15,020 nt of DNA, from NCBI GenBank assembly GCA_964526035.1, contig CAZGKE010000080.1:1-15020 (forward strand). The letters run 5' to 3'. The notes under the pieces were generated by a model, which was not told where the DNA came from, did no database searches, and was given only the letters and a program-made list of their open reading frames with translations. The translations under genes were made by a program, and so were the position numbers. The stretch is from DAOMOD01 sp964526035. Lineage in GTDB: Bacteria; Pseudomonadota; Gammaproteobacteria; Xanthomonadales; BPKI01. Positions 8,522 through 15,020 of this stretch are shown in pieces. Position 1 is the stretch's first letter. Each line of letters opens with the position of its first letter.

Positions 8522-8553
8522 GAGCCCGACGGTGCAATAGCACCGCCGGGCTC
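8522..8553 (-). terminator. Strong hairpin, probable rho-independent terminator of rpmE2
   Basis: GAGCCCG (8522-8528) pairs with CGGGCTC (8547-8553), and CGGTGC pairs with GCACCG, around an AATA/TATT loop. On the plus-strand transcript there is one A-C mismatch between the two stem blocks; on the minus-strand transcript that position becomes a G-U pair, giving an unbroken 14-bp stem. The bases following it on the minus strand (TTGCCTGTCT) are moderately T-rich. Its place, 90 bp after the rpmE2 stop and before the gltA promoter region, fits a terminator for rpmE2. Confidence 0.7.
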
Positions 8554-8642
8554 GGAAACTCGGGAGATCAAACGCCGCCTCAAGCAGGTCAAGGCACGTC
8601 GAGTGCGGCCTGCCTTCAGCGAAGCTCTGGGACGGGAGGCGC

Positions 8643-8888
8643 CTACTTGGCGCCGTAGCGGCGTCGGAACTTGTCCACGCGGCCGCCGGTATCCATGATC
8701 TTCTGCTTGCCGGTGTAGAACGGGTGCGAAGCGCTGGAGACCTCGATCTTGACCAGCGGATACTCCTCACCATCTTCCCACTTGATCTTTTCGCTGCTGG
8801 TCATGGTCGACCGGGTCAGGAAAGCAAAGTCGGAGGAGAGGTCCTGGAAGACCACCGGGTGATACTTGGGATGAATGTCGGCTTTCAT
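8643..8888 (-). CDS. rpmE2: 50S ribosomal protein L31 type B (zinc-independent)
   Basis: L31 bridges the large and small ribosomal subunits. The start at 8888 gives 81 aa beginning MKADIHPKYHPVVFQD, the usual start of type B L31. The longer open frame to 8924 adds only residues without family character. The protein has no cysteine, so it lacks the CxxC zinc ribbon of type A L31 and belongs to the paralog class that replaces the zinc-binding form in many bacteria. The family motifs SHPFYTGKQKIMDTGGRVDKFRRRYG are present at the C-terminus (about 54-79). The Shine-Dalgarno is weak. A promoter-like pair lies just upstream, overlapping the end of the nucleoside hydrolase gene, and a strong hairpin lies downstream, so it is probably monocistronic. 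In many species such genes are repressed by Zur; I see no Zur-like box here. Confidence 0.95.
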   Translation of the reverse strand: MKADIHPKYHPVVFQDLSSDFAFLTRSTMTSSEKIKWEDGEEYPLVKIEVSSASHPFYTGKQKIMDTGGRVDKFRRRYGAK

Positions 8889-8899
8889 TTCGAAGTGAA
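8884..8899. promoter_or_regulatory. Near-perfect 16-bp palindrome across the rpmE2 start codon
   Basis: TTCATTTCGAAGTGAA (plus-strand reading) is an inverted repeat centred on TTCGAA with seven of eight base pairs symmetrical. It includes the rpmE2 ATG (8888-8886) and lies downstream of the predicted promoter. It could be an operator or an element that occludes initiation, or it could be chance plus coding constraint; the sequence alone does not decide. Confidence 0.3.
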
Positions 8900-8923
8900 C
8901 CGAATCTGACGAAAAAGAGCGCA

Positions 8924-8952
8924 AGTGTAGCCCGGCCTCCTGAATCCAGCAA
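8924..8952 (-). promoter_or_regulatory. Predicted promoter of rpmE2
   Basis: Minus-strand TTGCTG (8952-8947) and TACACT (8929-8924) are 17 bp apart, matching consensus at three and four of six positions. The -35 begins 3 bp after the nucleoside hydrolase stop codon. The predicted start near 8917 leaves about 29 nt before the rpmE2 ATG. Confidence 0.45.
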
Positions 8953-8954
8953 GC

Positions 8955-9881
8955 TCAACGGGCCATTGCCGACGCAAGCCGGGCCTCGAAGCGGGACTGC
9001 GAGAAGCGCCGTACGATGCGTGCGCGGTCGGGTCGCCCGGAGCGACGTTCCCAGTCCACCAGGCTCATGCCACGCGTGTCGCGCCCGCCGGTCTCGATCC
9101 AGACGGGTCGCAGCGCCTGATCCTCGATACTCTCCGGCTCCAGCGTTACCGCCATCGCCAGCGCGTCCGCGGAGTGCACCTGGCCGGGATGGAAGCGCCG
9201 CTGGAAATCGAGAGTGCGGCGAAAGATGGCCCGGTAGAAGCGCGCTCGGTCACTGTCCTGGGCCGTCATTGCCTGGAAATCCGCCTCGGTCACCGCGTGC
9301 GCCAGGGTCGCCTCCCAATCGACCAGCTCGAAGGACTCGAACGCGTCCAGGACCATCGCGGCGGCCTCGGGATCGAAGCCGAAGTTGAACTCGACGGCGC
9401 GCCGCTGCAGATTGCCGCGGCCGGTCACCGCGCCCCCCATCACCACCAGCCGCGAGATCCGCGCCGGCAGCTCCGGGTCAATGCGCAGCGCCAATGCGAT
9501 GTTGGTCAGCGGCCCCAGGGTCAGCAGGGTCAGGTCGCCGGCGTACATGTGGCTGAGGCGAAGGATCGCGTGCACCGCATGCTCGTCCGACGCCATGAGG
9601 CGCGGCGGCAGAAAGGTCGTGTCGCCAAATCCGTCCTGCCCGTGGACGAAGGCGGCATCCTCGTCGGATGGGAGCAGCGGATACCGGCTGCCGGCAAACA
9701 CCGGTACGTCCTCACGACCGGCCACTTCCAGCAGTTTCAGCGCATTGCGCGTGGTGTGCATCAGCCCGACGTTGCCGGCGGCAATGCTCAAGCCGAGCAG
9801 ATTCACACGCGGCTCCGCCAGCGCCATCAGGATCGCGAGCGCGTCGTCCACGCCGGGGTCGGTGTCGATGAGCAGGTTCAT
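8955..9881 (-). CDS. Nucleoside hydrolase (inosine/uridine-preferring family)
   Basis: Members of this family cleave the N-glycosidic bond of ribonucleosides to a free base and ribose, for salvage or catabolism. The ATG at 9881 gives 308 aa, the normal family length, starting MNLLIDTDPGVDDALAI. That motif supplies the calcium ligands (D8, D12 and D13 by family analogy). TLGPLTNIALAL (about 121-132), VVMGGAV (146-152) and the EFNFGFDPEAA segment (E164, N166, D170) also fit. The C-terminal calcium aspartate is probably D239 in HSADALAMAV. In the classical group the residue just before it is the catalytic histidine, but here it is alanine, with a histidine three residues earlier, so the specificity or mechanism may differ. 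Only five bases separate the ATG from the assembly gap, so no ribosome-binding site can be seen, and an earlier start inside the gap cannot be excluded. Confidence 0.9.
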   Translation of the reverse strand: MNLLIDTDPGVDDALAILMALAEPRVNLLGLSIAAGNVGLMHTTRNALKLLEVAGREDVPVFAGSRYPLLPSDEDAAFVHGQDGFGDTTFLPPRLMASDEHAVHAILRLSHMYAGDLTLLTLGPLTNIALALRIDPELPARISRLVVMGGAVTGRGNLQRRAVEFNFGFDPEAAAMVLDAFESFELVDWEATLAHAVTEADFQAMTAQDSDRARFYRAIFRRTLDFQRRFHPGQVHSADALAMAVTLEPESIEDQALRPVWIETGGRDTRGMSLVDWERRSGRPDRARIVRRFSQSRFEARLASAMAR

Positions 9882-9886
9882 GGTGG

Positions 9887-9986
9887 NNNNNNNNNNNNNN
9901 NNNNNNNNNNNNNNNNNNNNNNNNNNNNNNNNNNNNNNNNNNNNNNNNNNNNNNNNNNNNNNNNNNNNNNNNNNNNNNNNNNNNNN
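9887..9986. other. Assembly gap (100 N)
   Basis: The run is exactly 100 N, the conventional placeholder for a scaffold gap of unknown length. It removes the 3' end of recG and whatever lies between recG and the nucleoside hydrolase gene. Reading through the Ns gives an artificial fused frame of more than 1000 codons; the shared frame depends on the placeholder length and means nothing. Confidence 0.97.
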
Positions 9987-12020
9987 CCGTGGATGGCGCG
10001 CAAGCAGCACCTGCGCGGCGTGCTGGACCTTGGGGAGCAGATCGGCGTCGCGCGCAAGATCGGCGACGCGGAACACCATCTGTCCAGCCTGCCGGGCGCC
10101 AAGCAGCTCGCCGGGACCGCGCAGCTCCAGGTCCCTTTCGGCGATGCGAAACCCGTCATCGGTCTCGCGCAGGATGCCGAGACGTTCGCGCGCCTGCGCT
10201 GACAAGGGCGGCTGGTACAGGAGCACGCAGTGCGAATCGCGCGCACCTCGACCGACCCGGCCGCGCAGCTGGTGCAGCTGTGCGAGGCCCAAGCGCTCGG
10301 GATTCTCGACGATCATCAGGCTCGCATTGGGCACATCCACGCCGACCTCGATCACCGTGGTCGCCACCAGAAGCTGCGTGTCGCCTGCAGCGAATGCAGC
10401 CATGACTGCCTGCTTGTCGGCAGGTTTCATGCGCCCGTGAATCAATCCCACGGAGAGCCCTTCGAGCGCCCCATCCAGCTCGGCGTGCACGCTTTCGGCC
10501 GCCTGCGCCTGCAGCTGCTCGGACTCCTCGACCAGTGTGCAAACCCAGTAGGCCTGACGACCCTCGGCGCAGGCGCCGCGTATACGGGCGATCACCTCCT
10601 CCCGGCGGCCGTGCCCGACGAGCACGGTGGTCACCGGCGTGCGTCCCGGCGGTCGCTCGTCGATCACCGACACGTCAAGATCGGCATAGGCGGTCATTGC
10701 CAGCGTGCGCGGTATCGGTGTCGCGGTCATCACCAACTGGTGCGGCACCTGCTCTCCGCTCTGACCCTTATCGCGCAACGCCAGGCGTTGATGCACGCCG
10801 AAGCGGTGCTGTTCGTCGACGATCACCAGCCCCAGTTTGCGGAACGCCACCTCATCCTGCATCAGCGCGTGCGTGCCGATACTCAGCGGCGCACCCTCGA
10901 TCACCGCCGCCAGCGCCTCGCGCCTGGCCTTGCCCTTGACCTTGCCGGCCAGCCATACCGGCTCAATGCCAAGCGGCCTGAGCCAGCCGCCAAAGGTCTG
11001 CAGATGCTGCTCGGCGAGCAGTTCAGTGGGCGCCATCAGCGCCACCTGGTGCCCGGACTCGATGGCCTGCAGCGCAGCCAGCGCTGCGACCACGGTCTTG
11101 CCTGAACCGACGTCACCCTGCAGCAGTCTCAGCATCGGTTCACTGCGGCGCAGATCCGCATCGATCTCGCCGGCAACCCTCGTCTGCGCGGCGGTCAGGC
11201 GAAACGGCAGCGCCTTGAGAAGTCGCCGCGACAGGCGACCATTTCCCGACAGCGCGGGCGCCTGCAGGGCACGTAACCGCTGGCGGCGCAGCTCCAGGCT
11301 CAATCGATGTGCCAGCAGTTCCTCCAGCGCCAATCGCCGCTGCGCCGGATGACGACCTTCAAGCAGGTCCTCCACCACCACGTCCGGTGGAGGTTCATGC
11401 ACCAGACGCAGCGACTCGGTCAGCGGCGGCAGGTCCAGACCGCTGCGCAACCGCTGCGGCAGCAGGTCCATCGCAGTTTCCTCCGGGAGCAGGGCCAGCG
11501 CCTGGCGAATCAGGGCACGCAGGCGCGGCTGCTGAAGGCCCTCGGTGCTCGGGTAGACCGGGGTAAGCCGCTCCGCGAGCGCGGCCGCCGGGCCATCTTC
11601 GATACGGGTGTACTGGGGATGCACCATCTCCAGGCCATTCGCGCCGTGGCGCACTTCGCCGAAGCAGCGCAGGCGCGTGCCCGGGGCCAGCTGTTTCACC
11701 TGCGTCATGCGGAAGTGGAAAAAGCGCAGCACCAGAGTCCGGCGACTGTCGTCGGAGAGCGCCACCTTGAGCTGCGGCCGAAAGCGGAAGCCTCGCTCGA
11801 CGGCCTCCACCACGCCCTCGATCTGCACGCGCTGACCGGGCAGCAGCTCGGCGATGGGGGTGACGCGGGTGCGGTCTTCCCAGCGCAGCGGCAGATGGAA
11901 CCACAGGTCCTGGACCGTGTGCAGGCCGATCCGGGCCAGCGTCTGCTCAAGCGCGGGACCGACGCCGCGCAGCGTGCTCAGACCCTGCGTGCCGGGACTC
12001 CCTTCCGTGATCCGGGCCAT
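9987..12020 (-). CDS. recG: ATP-dependent DNA helicase RecG (C-terminus lost in gap)
   Basis: RecG is a superfamily 2 DNA translocase that remodels stalled replication forks and Holliday junctions. The start at 12020 (MARITEGSPGTQGL) lies 7 bp after the ridA stop. The 678 visible residues compare with 693 in E. coli RecG, so roughly 15-25 residues are missing in the gap. Domains: the N-terminal wedge/OB region at about 60-150; helicase domain 1 with Walker A GDVGSGKT (302-309), the DEQH box (402-405, in VDEQHRFG) and TATPIPRTLAM (432-442); and helicase domain 2 with ATTVIEVGVDVP (553-564) and QLHQLRGRVGRG (581-592). The TRG hairpin region (about 626-650, ERDLELRGPGELLGARQAG) is complete. It is the last visible gene of the rpoZ-spoT-ridA-recG row. 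No internal frameshift is seen. Confidence 0.95.
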
Positions 12021-12027
12021 CAGTCGC

Positions 12028-12414
12028 TCAGTCGGACAGTACCAGGATGCCGTCCATTTCCACGTGCGCCCCGCGCGGCAGCGACGCGACACCGATCGCG
12101 GCCCGCGCCGGGTAGGGCTCAATGAAGTACTCGGCCATGATGCGGTTGACTTCGCCGAAGTGTGCGAGGTCGGTCAGAAACACGTTGAGCTTGGCAAGGT
12201 CGCCGAGACCCCCACCTGCCGCCTCGCATACGGCCCGCAGGTTGTCGAAAACACGCCGGATCTCGGCTTCGATATTGCCTGTCACCAGCTCGCCGCTGGC
12301 TGGATCCAGTGGAATCTGCCCGGAAAGGTACACGGTGTCGCCGCAGCGCACGGCTTGCGAATAGGTGCCGATGGCCGCGGGGGCACGATCAGTGGAAACG
12401 ATGCTGCGGGTCAT
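12028..12414 (-). CDS. ridA: RidA/YjgF/UK114 family reactive intermediate deaminase
   Basis: RidA hydrolyses reactive enamines and imines, such as 2-aminoacrylate released by PLP-dependent dehydratases, to ketoacids plus ammonia, and so protects PLP enzymes. The 128-aa length is that of the family. Visible motifs are Tyr18 in IGTYSQAV, VYLSGQIPLDPASGEL (28-43), Arg104 in PARAAIGVASLP (the carboxylate-binding arginine by family analogy) and the C-terminal VEMDGI with Glu119. With this arginine present it belongs to the active RidA type rather than the inactive Rid subgroups, as far as sequence shows. AAGG stands about eight bases before the ATG. It lies 32 bp after spoT and 7 bp before recG, in the position held by trmH in the E. 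coli operon. Confidence 0.95.
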   Translation of the reverse strand: MTRSIVSTDRAPAAIGTYSQAVRCGDTVYLSGQIPLDPASGELVTGNIEAEIRRVFDNLRAVCEAAGGGLGDLAKLNVFLTDLAHFGEVNRIMAEYFIEPYPARAAIGVASLPRGAHVEMDGILVLSD

Positions 12415-12446
12415 GGACTGGCCTTCGTTGTGGAAGACCGCGAATC

Positions 12447-14609
12447 TTACCCGTTCGCGCGCTGCAGACCGTGCACCACGGTCGAGCGCCGCAGCGCGCG
12501 CATGACGTCGGCCAGATGCTTGCGGTCCTTCACTTCGATGGTGATCAGTATCGCGGCAATCTGCAGGTCGCGTTCCTGGTACTCCACGTTCTCGATGTTG
12601 GAGCCGCGGTCGGCGATGGCCGCCGCGACCTGCGCCAGCACGCCGGGCTTGTTGTCGACCTCGATACGCAGGGCCACGCGGTAGTCACCCTGCACATGGC
12701 GGTCCCAGTCGATGGCCACCCAGCGATCCGGCGACTTGCGGAACTCGGGCACGTTGCGGCACGAAAGCTGATGCACGACGATGCCCTTGCCGGCCGAGAG
12801 GTAGCCCATGATGTCGTCGCCCGGCAGCGGATGGCAGCACTGCGCGAAGCTCAGCACGCCACGCTCGGCGCCGGAAATCAGGATCTTCTCCTCGCGACTC
12901 TGGTTGCGGTCGCGCGCCTTGGCTCCCTGCGCCTGCAGCAGCTGCTGGGCCACCTGGTCGGGCACCCGGTTGCCCTGGGCGATGTCGGCAAGCAGCTCCT
13001 CGAGACGGCGAAACCCGTTGCGCGACAGGTACTTCTCCAGCTCCTCCGGACGCACGCTGTCCAGCGACGATTGCAGCGAATCCAGCGCCCGGTCGAGCAT
13101 CCGGTGACCCATTTCCACGGCGTCCTCGTGCTGCAGACGCTTGAGGAAGTGACGGATGGCGGTGCGCGCCTTGCTGGTGACCACCCAGTTCAGCCAGGCG
13201 GGGTTCGGCGAGGCGCTCTGAGCGGTGATGATTTCCACGCTCTGCCCGCTTGACAGACGTTGACGTAGCGGCGCGAGCTTCTTCTCCACCCGCGCGGCCA
13301 CCGCATGGTCGCCGACATCGGTGTGAACCGCGTAGGCAAAATCGAGCGCAGTCGCATTGCGCGGCAGCGAGAGAATGTCGCCGGCAGGCGTAAACAGATA
13401 GACCTCATCGGGAAACAGGTCGACCTTGACGTTTTCCAGGAACTCCATCGAGCTGCCCGAGCGCTGCTCGCTTTCGACCAGCTTCTCCAACCACTCCCGG
13501 GCGCGCGACTGGGCGTTGGTGGCAGAGCGCGAGTCGGTCTTGTACATCCAGTGCGCGGCCACTCCGCGCTCGGCAATGGTGTCCATGTCCTCGGTACGGA
13601 TCTGGATCTCCACCGGCACGCCACCCGGCCCGAACAGCACGGTGTGCAGCGACTGGTAGCCGTTGGCCTTGGGGATGGCGATGAAATCCTTGAAGCGCCC
13701 CTCCACCGGCTTGTACAGCCCGTGCACCGCGCCCAGCACCTGGTAGCACTGCATGGTCTGCGCCACCACCACGCGAAATCCGTAGACATCCATCACCTGG
13801 GCGAACGTCTTGTGCTCCTGGCGCATCTTCTTGAAGATGCTGTAGGGCGACTTCACGCGACTTACGATGCGCGACTCGATCGGCTCTTCTTGGAGGCGCT
13901 GCGCGAGCGCCATCTCGATACGCGACACCGAATCGCGGCGGTTGCCATAGAGCGCTCGCAGGCGCTGCTCGATGACGCGATGGCGCTTCGGATACAGCGA
14001 GCGGAAGCCCAGATCCTGCAGCTCCGCCTTGAAGCGGTTCATGCCCAGTCGCTGCGCAATCGGCGCATAAACATCAAGCGTCTCGCGGGCGATCCGGCGC
14101 CTGGAGTCGTCAGCCATGGCCTCGATCGTGCGCATGTTGTGCAGACGATCAGCCAGCTTGATGAGTATGACGCGCAGGTCCTTGGCCATGGCCAGGACCA
14201 TCTTGCGGAAACTCTCGGCATCGGCTTCCTGCCGGCTGCGGAACTGCACCTTGTCCAGCTTGGTGACGCCTTCCACCAGATCGGCCACCGGCTCGCCGAA
14301 CTCGCTGGTGATGGACGCGCGGGTGAGCTCCGTGTCCTCGATGGTATCGTGCAGAATCGCCGCGCATAGAGTCTCCACGTCCAGGCGCAGGTCGGCCAGG
14401 ATGTGGGCTACAGCCACCGGATGAGTGATGTAGGGCTCGCCGGAGCGGCGCGTCTGGCCATGGTGGGCGCGCTGTCCGGTCAGGAAAGCCTGGCGCACCA
14501 GACCTACCTGCGCATCGGGCAGGTAGCCTTTGATCTTGTCTTCAAGCGCGAGGACGTCGGCGGGAACCTCGCCGGAGAGCGGTGCGTCGGTATCGGTGAC
14601 GGCGGCCAT
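12447..14609 (-). CDS. spoT: Bifunctional (p)ppGpp synthetase/hydrolase SpoT
   Basis: SpoT makes and, mainly, degrades the alarmone (p)ppGpp in response to nutrient stress. The 720-aa protein has the full long-RSH layout. The HD hydrolase is at about 40-195, with GEPYITHPVAVAHIL, HD at 87-88 in AAILHDTIEDT, and the KLADRLHNMRT segment at 151-161. The synthetase is at about 240-360, with RFKD (305-308; the RxKD form is known from bifunctional Rel/SpoT enzymes, versus ExDD in RelA), GYQSLHT and EIQIRT (334-339). TGS is at about 398-462. The conserved-cysteine domain includes CCHPLPGD (591-598) and a further Cys617. The ACT domain is at about 643-720. Hydrolase motifs are intact, unlike RelA. 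The N-terminus carries about 20 residues more than E. coli SpoT. The ribosome-binding site is poor: GAGG directly abuts the ATG, and GGGA is seven bases away. It lies 55 bp after rpoZ. Confidence 0.96.
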   Translation of the reverse strand: MAAVTDTDAPLSGEVPADVLALEDKIKGYLPDAQVGLVRQAFLTGQRAHHGQTRRSGEPYITHPVAVAHILADLRLDVETLCAAILHDTIEDTELTRASITSEFGEPVADLVEGVTKLDKVQFRSRQEADAESFRKMVLAMAKDLRVILIKLADRLHNMRTIEAMADDSRRRIARETLDVYAPIAQRLGMNRFKAELQDLGFRSLYPKRHRVIEQRLRALYGNRRDSVSRIEMALAQRLQEEPIESRIVSRVKSPYSIFKKMRQEHKTFAQVMDVYGFRVVVAQTMQCYQVLGAVHGLYKPVEGRFKDFIAIPKANGYQSLHTVLFGPGGVPVEIQIRTEDMDTIAERGVAAHWMYKTDSRSATNAQSRAREWLEKLVESEQRSGSSMEFLENVKVDLFPDEVYLFTPAGDILSLPRNATALDFAYAVHTDVGDHAVAARVEKKLAPLRQRLSSGQSVEIITAQSASPNPAWLNWVVTSKARTAIRHFLKRLQHEDAVEMGHRMLDRALDSLQSSLDSVRPEELEKYLSRNGFRRLEELLADIAQGNRVPDQVAQQLLQAQGAKARDRNQSREEKILISGAERGVLSFAQCCHPLPGDDIMGYLSAGKGIVVHQLSCRNVPEFRKSPDRWVAIDWDRHVQGDYRVALRIEVDNKPGVLAQVAAAIADRGSNIENVEYQERDLQIAAILITIEVKDRKHLADVMRALRRSTVVHGLQRANG

Positions 14610-14664
14610 CCTCGCATCCCGGCGACGACCACCGCTGCATGGCGGGCCGCCGCCTGGCGTGCTC

Positions 14665-14952
14665 TCAGTCGTCGACCTTGGTCAGATCGTCGTCGACTTC
14701 TGCTGCCGCCCACTCCAGCGCCTCGCGCTCGGCGCGCTCGCGCTCGGCCTGGTCCACGGTATCCAGCAGCTCGGCGCTCACCTGGCCGCTGGCGATCTCG
14801 CGCAGCGCAGTCACGGTCGGCTTGTCTTCCTCATCGGCCACCATGGGCTGAGCGCCCTTGGTGATCTGGCGCGCCCGGCGCGAGGCCATCAGCACCAGCT
14901 CGAAGCGGTTGTCGACCATTTCGAGGCAATCTTCCACGGTAATACGGGCCAT
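14665..14952 (-). CDS. rpoZ: RNA polymerase omega subunit
   Basis: Omega helps fold and retain the beta-prime subunit of RNA polymerase and forms part of a ppGpp-binding site in E. coli-type enzymes. The 95-aa product begins MARITVEDCLEMVDNRFELV, nearly the canonical omega start, followed by LMASRRARQITKG and ALREIASGQVS, both family motifs. The C-terminal third is acidic and probably flexible. The pairing with spoT immediately downstream (55 bp) is the classic rpoZ-spoT arrangement, linking polymerase and alarmone. In related genomes gmk usually lies just upstream, which here would be beyond the right edge; a promoter-like pair directly before rpoZ suggests it can be transcribed on its own. 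Confidence 0.96.
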   Translation of the reverse strand: MARITVEDCLEMVDNRFELVLMASRRARQITKGAQPMVADEEDKPTVTALREIASGQVSAELLDTVDQAERERAEREALEWAAAEVDDDLTKVDD

Positions 14953-14989
14953 AGCAGTCTCAATCTCTCGAATTTCTGAGCAAAGCGGG

Positions 14990-15019
14990 ATTGTAGTCGG
15001 GCTATTGTGCAGTGCGCAA
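14990..15019 (-). promoter_or_regulatory. Predicted promoter of the rpoZ-spoT-ridA-recG operon
   Basis: Minus-strand TTGCGC (15019-15014) and TACAAT (14995-14990) are 18 bp apart. The -10 matches consensus at five of six positions, the -35 at three of six. Transcription would start near 14983, about 30 nt before the rpoZ ATG. Confidence 0.45.
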
Positions 15020-15020
15020 T
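15004..15020. repeat. Imperfect inverted repeat over the rpoZ -35 region
   Basis: ATTGTGC and GCGCAAT flank a 3-bp spacer (AGT); six of seven pairs match. It covers the predicted rpoZ -35 element and part of the spacer, an operator-like position, but it is short and sits at the window edge, so it may extend or be chance. Confidence 0.3.

Noticed and set aside
8554..8642. Second hairpin-like segment between rpmE2 and its terminator (CAGG...CCTG with an inner GCAC/GTGC)
   Set aside because: The pairing blocks are 4-5 bp with internal loops, and the strong hairpin just downstream explains termination better.
8955..12122. Single large RecG/nucleoside-hydrolase fusion protein
   Set aside because: The frame passes through 100 Ns. 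Both parts look like separate full-length or nearly full-length proteins, and the extreme 5' end overlaps ridA.
12309..13253. 314-codon plus-strand frame opposite spoT, and similar long frames opposite recG, gltA and the pil genes
   Set aside because: They lie entirely within well-supported genes on the other strand and show the His/Arg/Gln-rich composition expected of antisense frames at high GC.

Overview
The window is a GC-rich stretch of housekeeping chromosome, apparently from a gammaproteobacterium. The gene contents are pilMNOPQ divergent from a PBP1A gene, gltA, a type B L31 gene, and rpoZ-spoT-ridA-recG. This combination, the high GC content and the ridA gene between spoT and recG suggest the Xanthomonadales/Lysobacterales; that placement is inference from gene order and protein character, not from a search. 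One run of exactly 100 N (9887-9986) looks like a scaffold-gap placeholder, so this is probably a draft or metagenome assembly.

Layout. 1-3512 (minus strand): type IV pilus alignment and secretin operon pilM-pilN-pilO-pilP-pilQ, tightly packed with overlapping or nearly touching genes; pilQ runs off the left edge after about 180 codons. 3513-3732: divergent regulatory region with a good sigma70-type promoter for pilM and a weaker candidate for the PBP1A gene. 3733-6807 (plus strand): class A penicillin-binding protein 1A followed 9 bp later by a conserved-looking gene of unknown function. 6862-8154 (minus): citrate synthase gltA, convergent with the unknown gene. 8155-8521: about 370 bp without a recognised gene, holding the gltA leader and a candidate promoter. 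8522-8888 (minus): strong hairpin terminator and rpmE2 (zinc-free L31). 8955-9881 (minus): inosine/uridine-type nucleoside hydrolase. 9887-9986: assembly gap. 9987-14952 (minus, transcribed right to left): rpoZ, spoT, ridA, recG, with the recG 3' end lost in the gap.

Functionally the window joins three modules. The first is the inner-membrane and periplasmic alignment complex of the type IV pilus (PilM-N-O-P) with its outer-membrane secretin PilQ, placed back to back with a peptidoglycan synthase. The second is central metabolism and translation (GltA, L31, nucleoside salvage). The third is a transcription, stringent response, metabolite-repair and DNA-repair operon (omega subunit, SpoT, RidA, RecG).

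I found no mobile element, CRISPR array, rRNA or tRNA gene, and no convincing new system. The observations most worth a second look are the nucleoside hydrolase that lacks the usual histidine before its C-terminal calcium-binding aspartate, the unknown gene coupled to PBP1A, an in-frame upstream start with a strong Shine-Dalgarno core before gltA, a near-perfect palindrome over the rpmE2 start codon, and the gap that would create a false RecG/nucleoside-hydrolase fusion.
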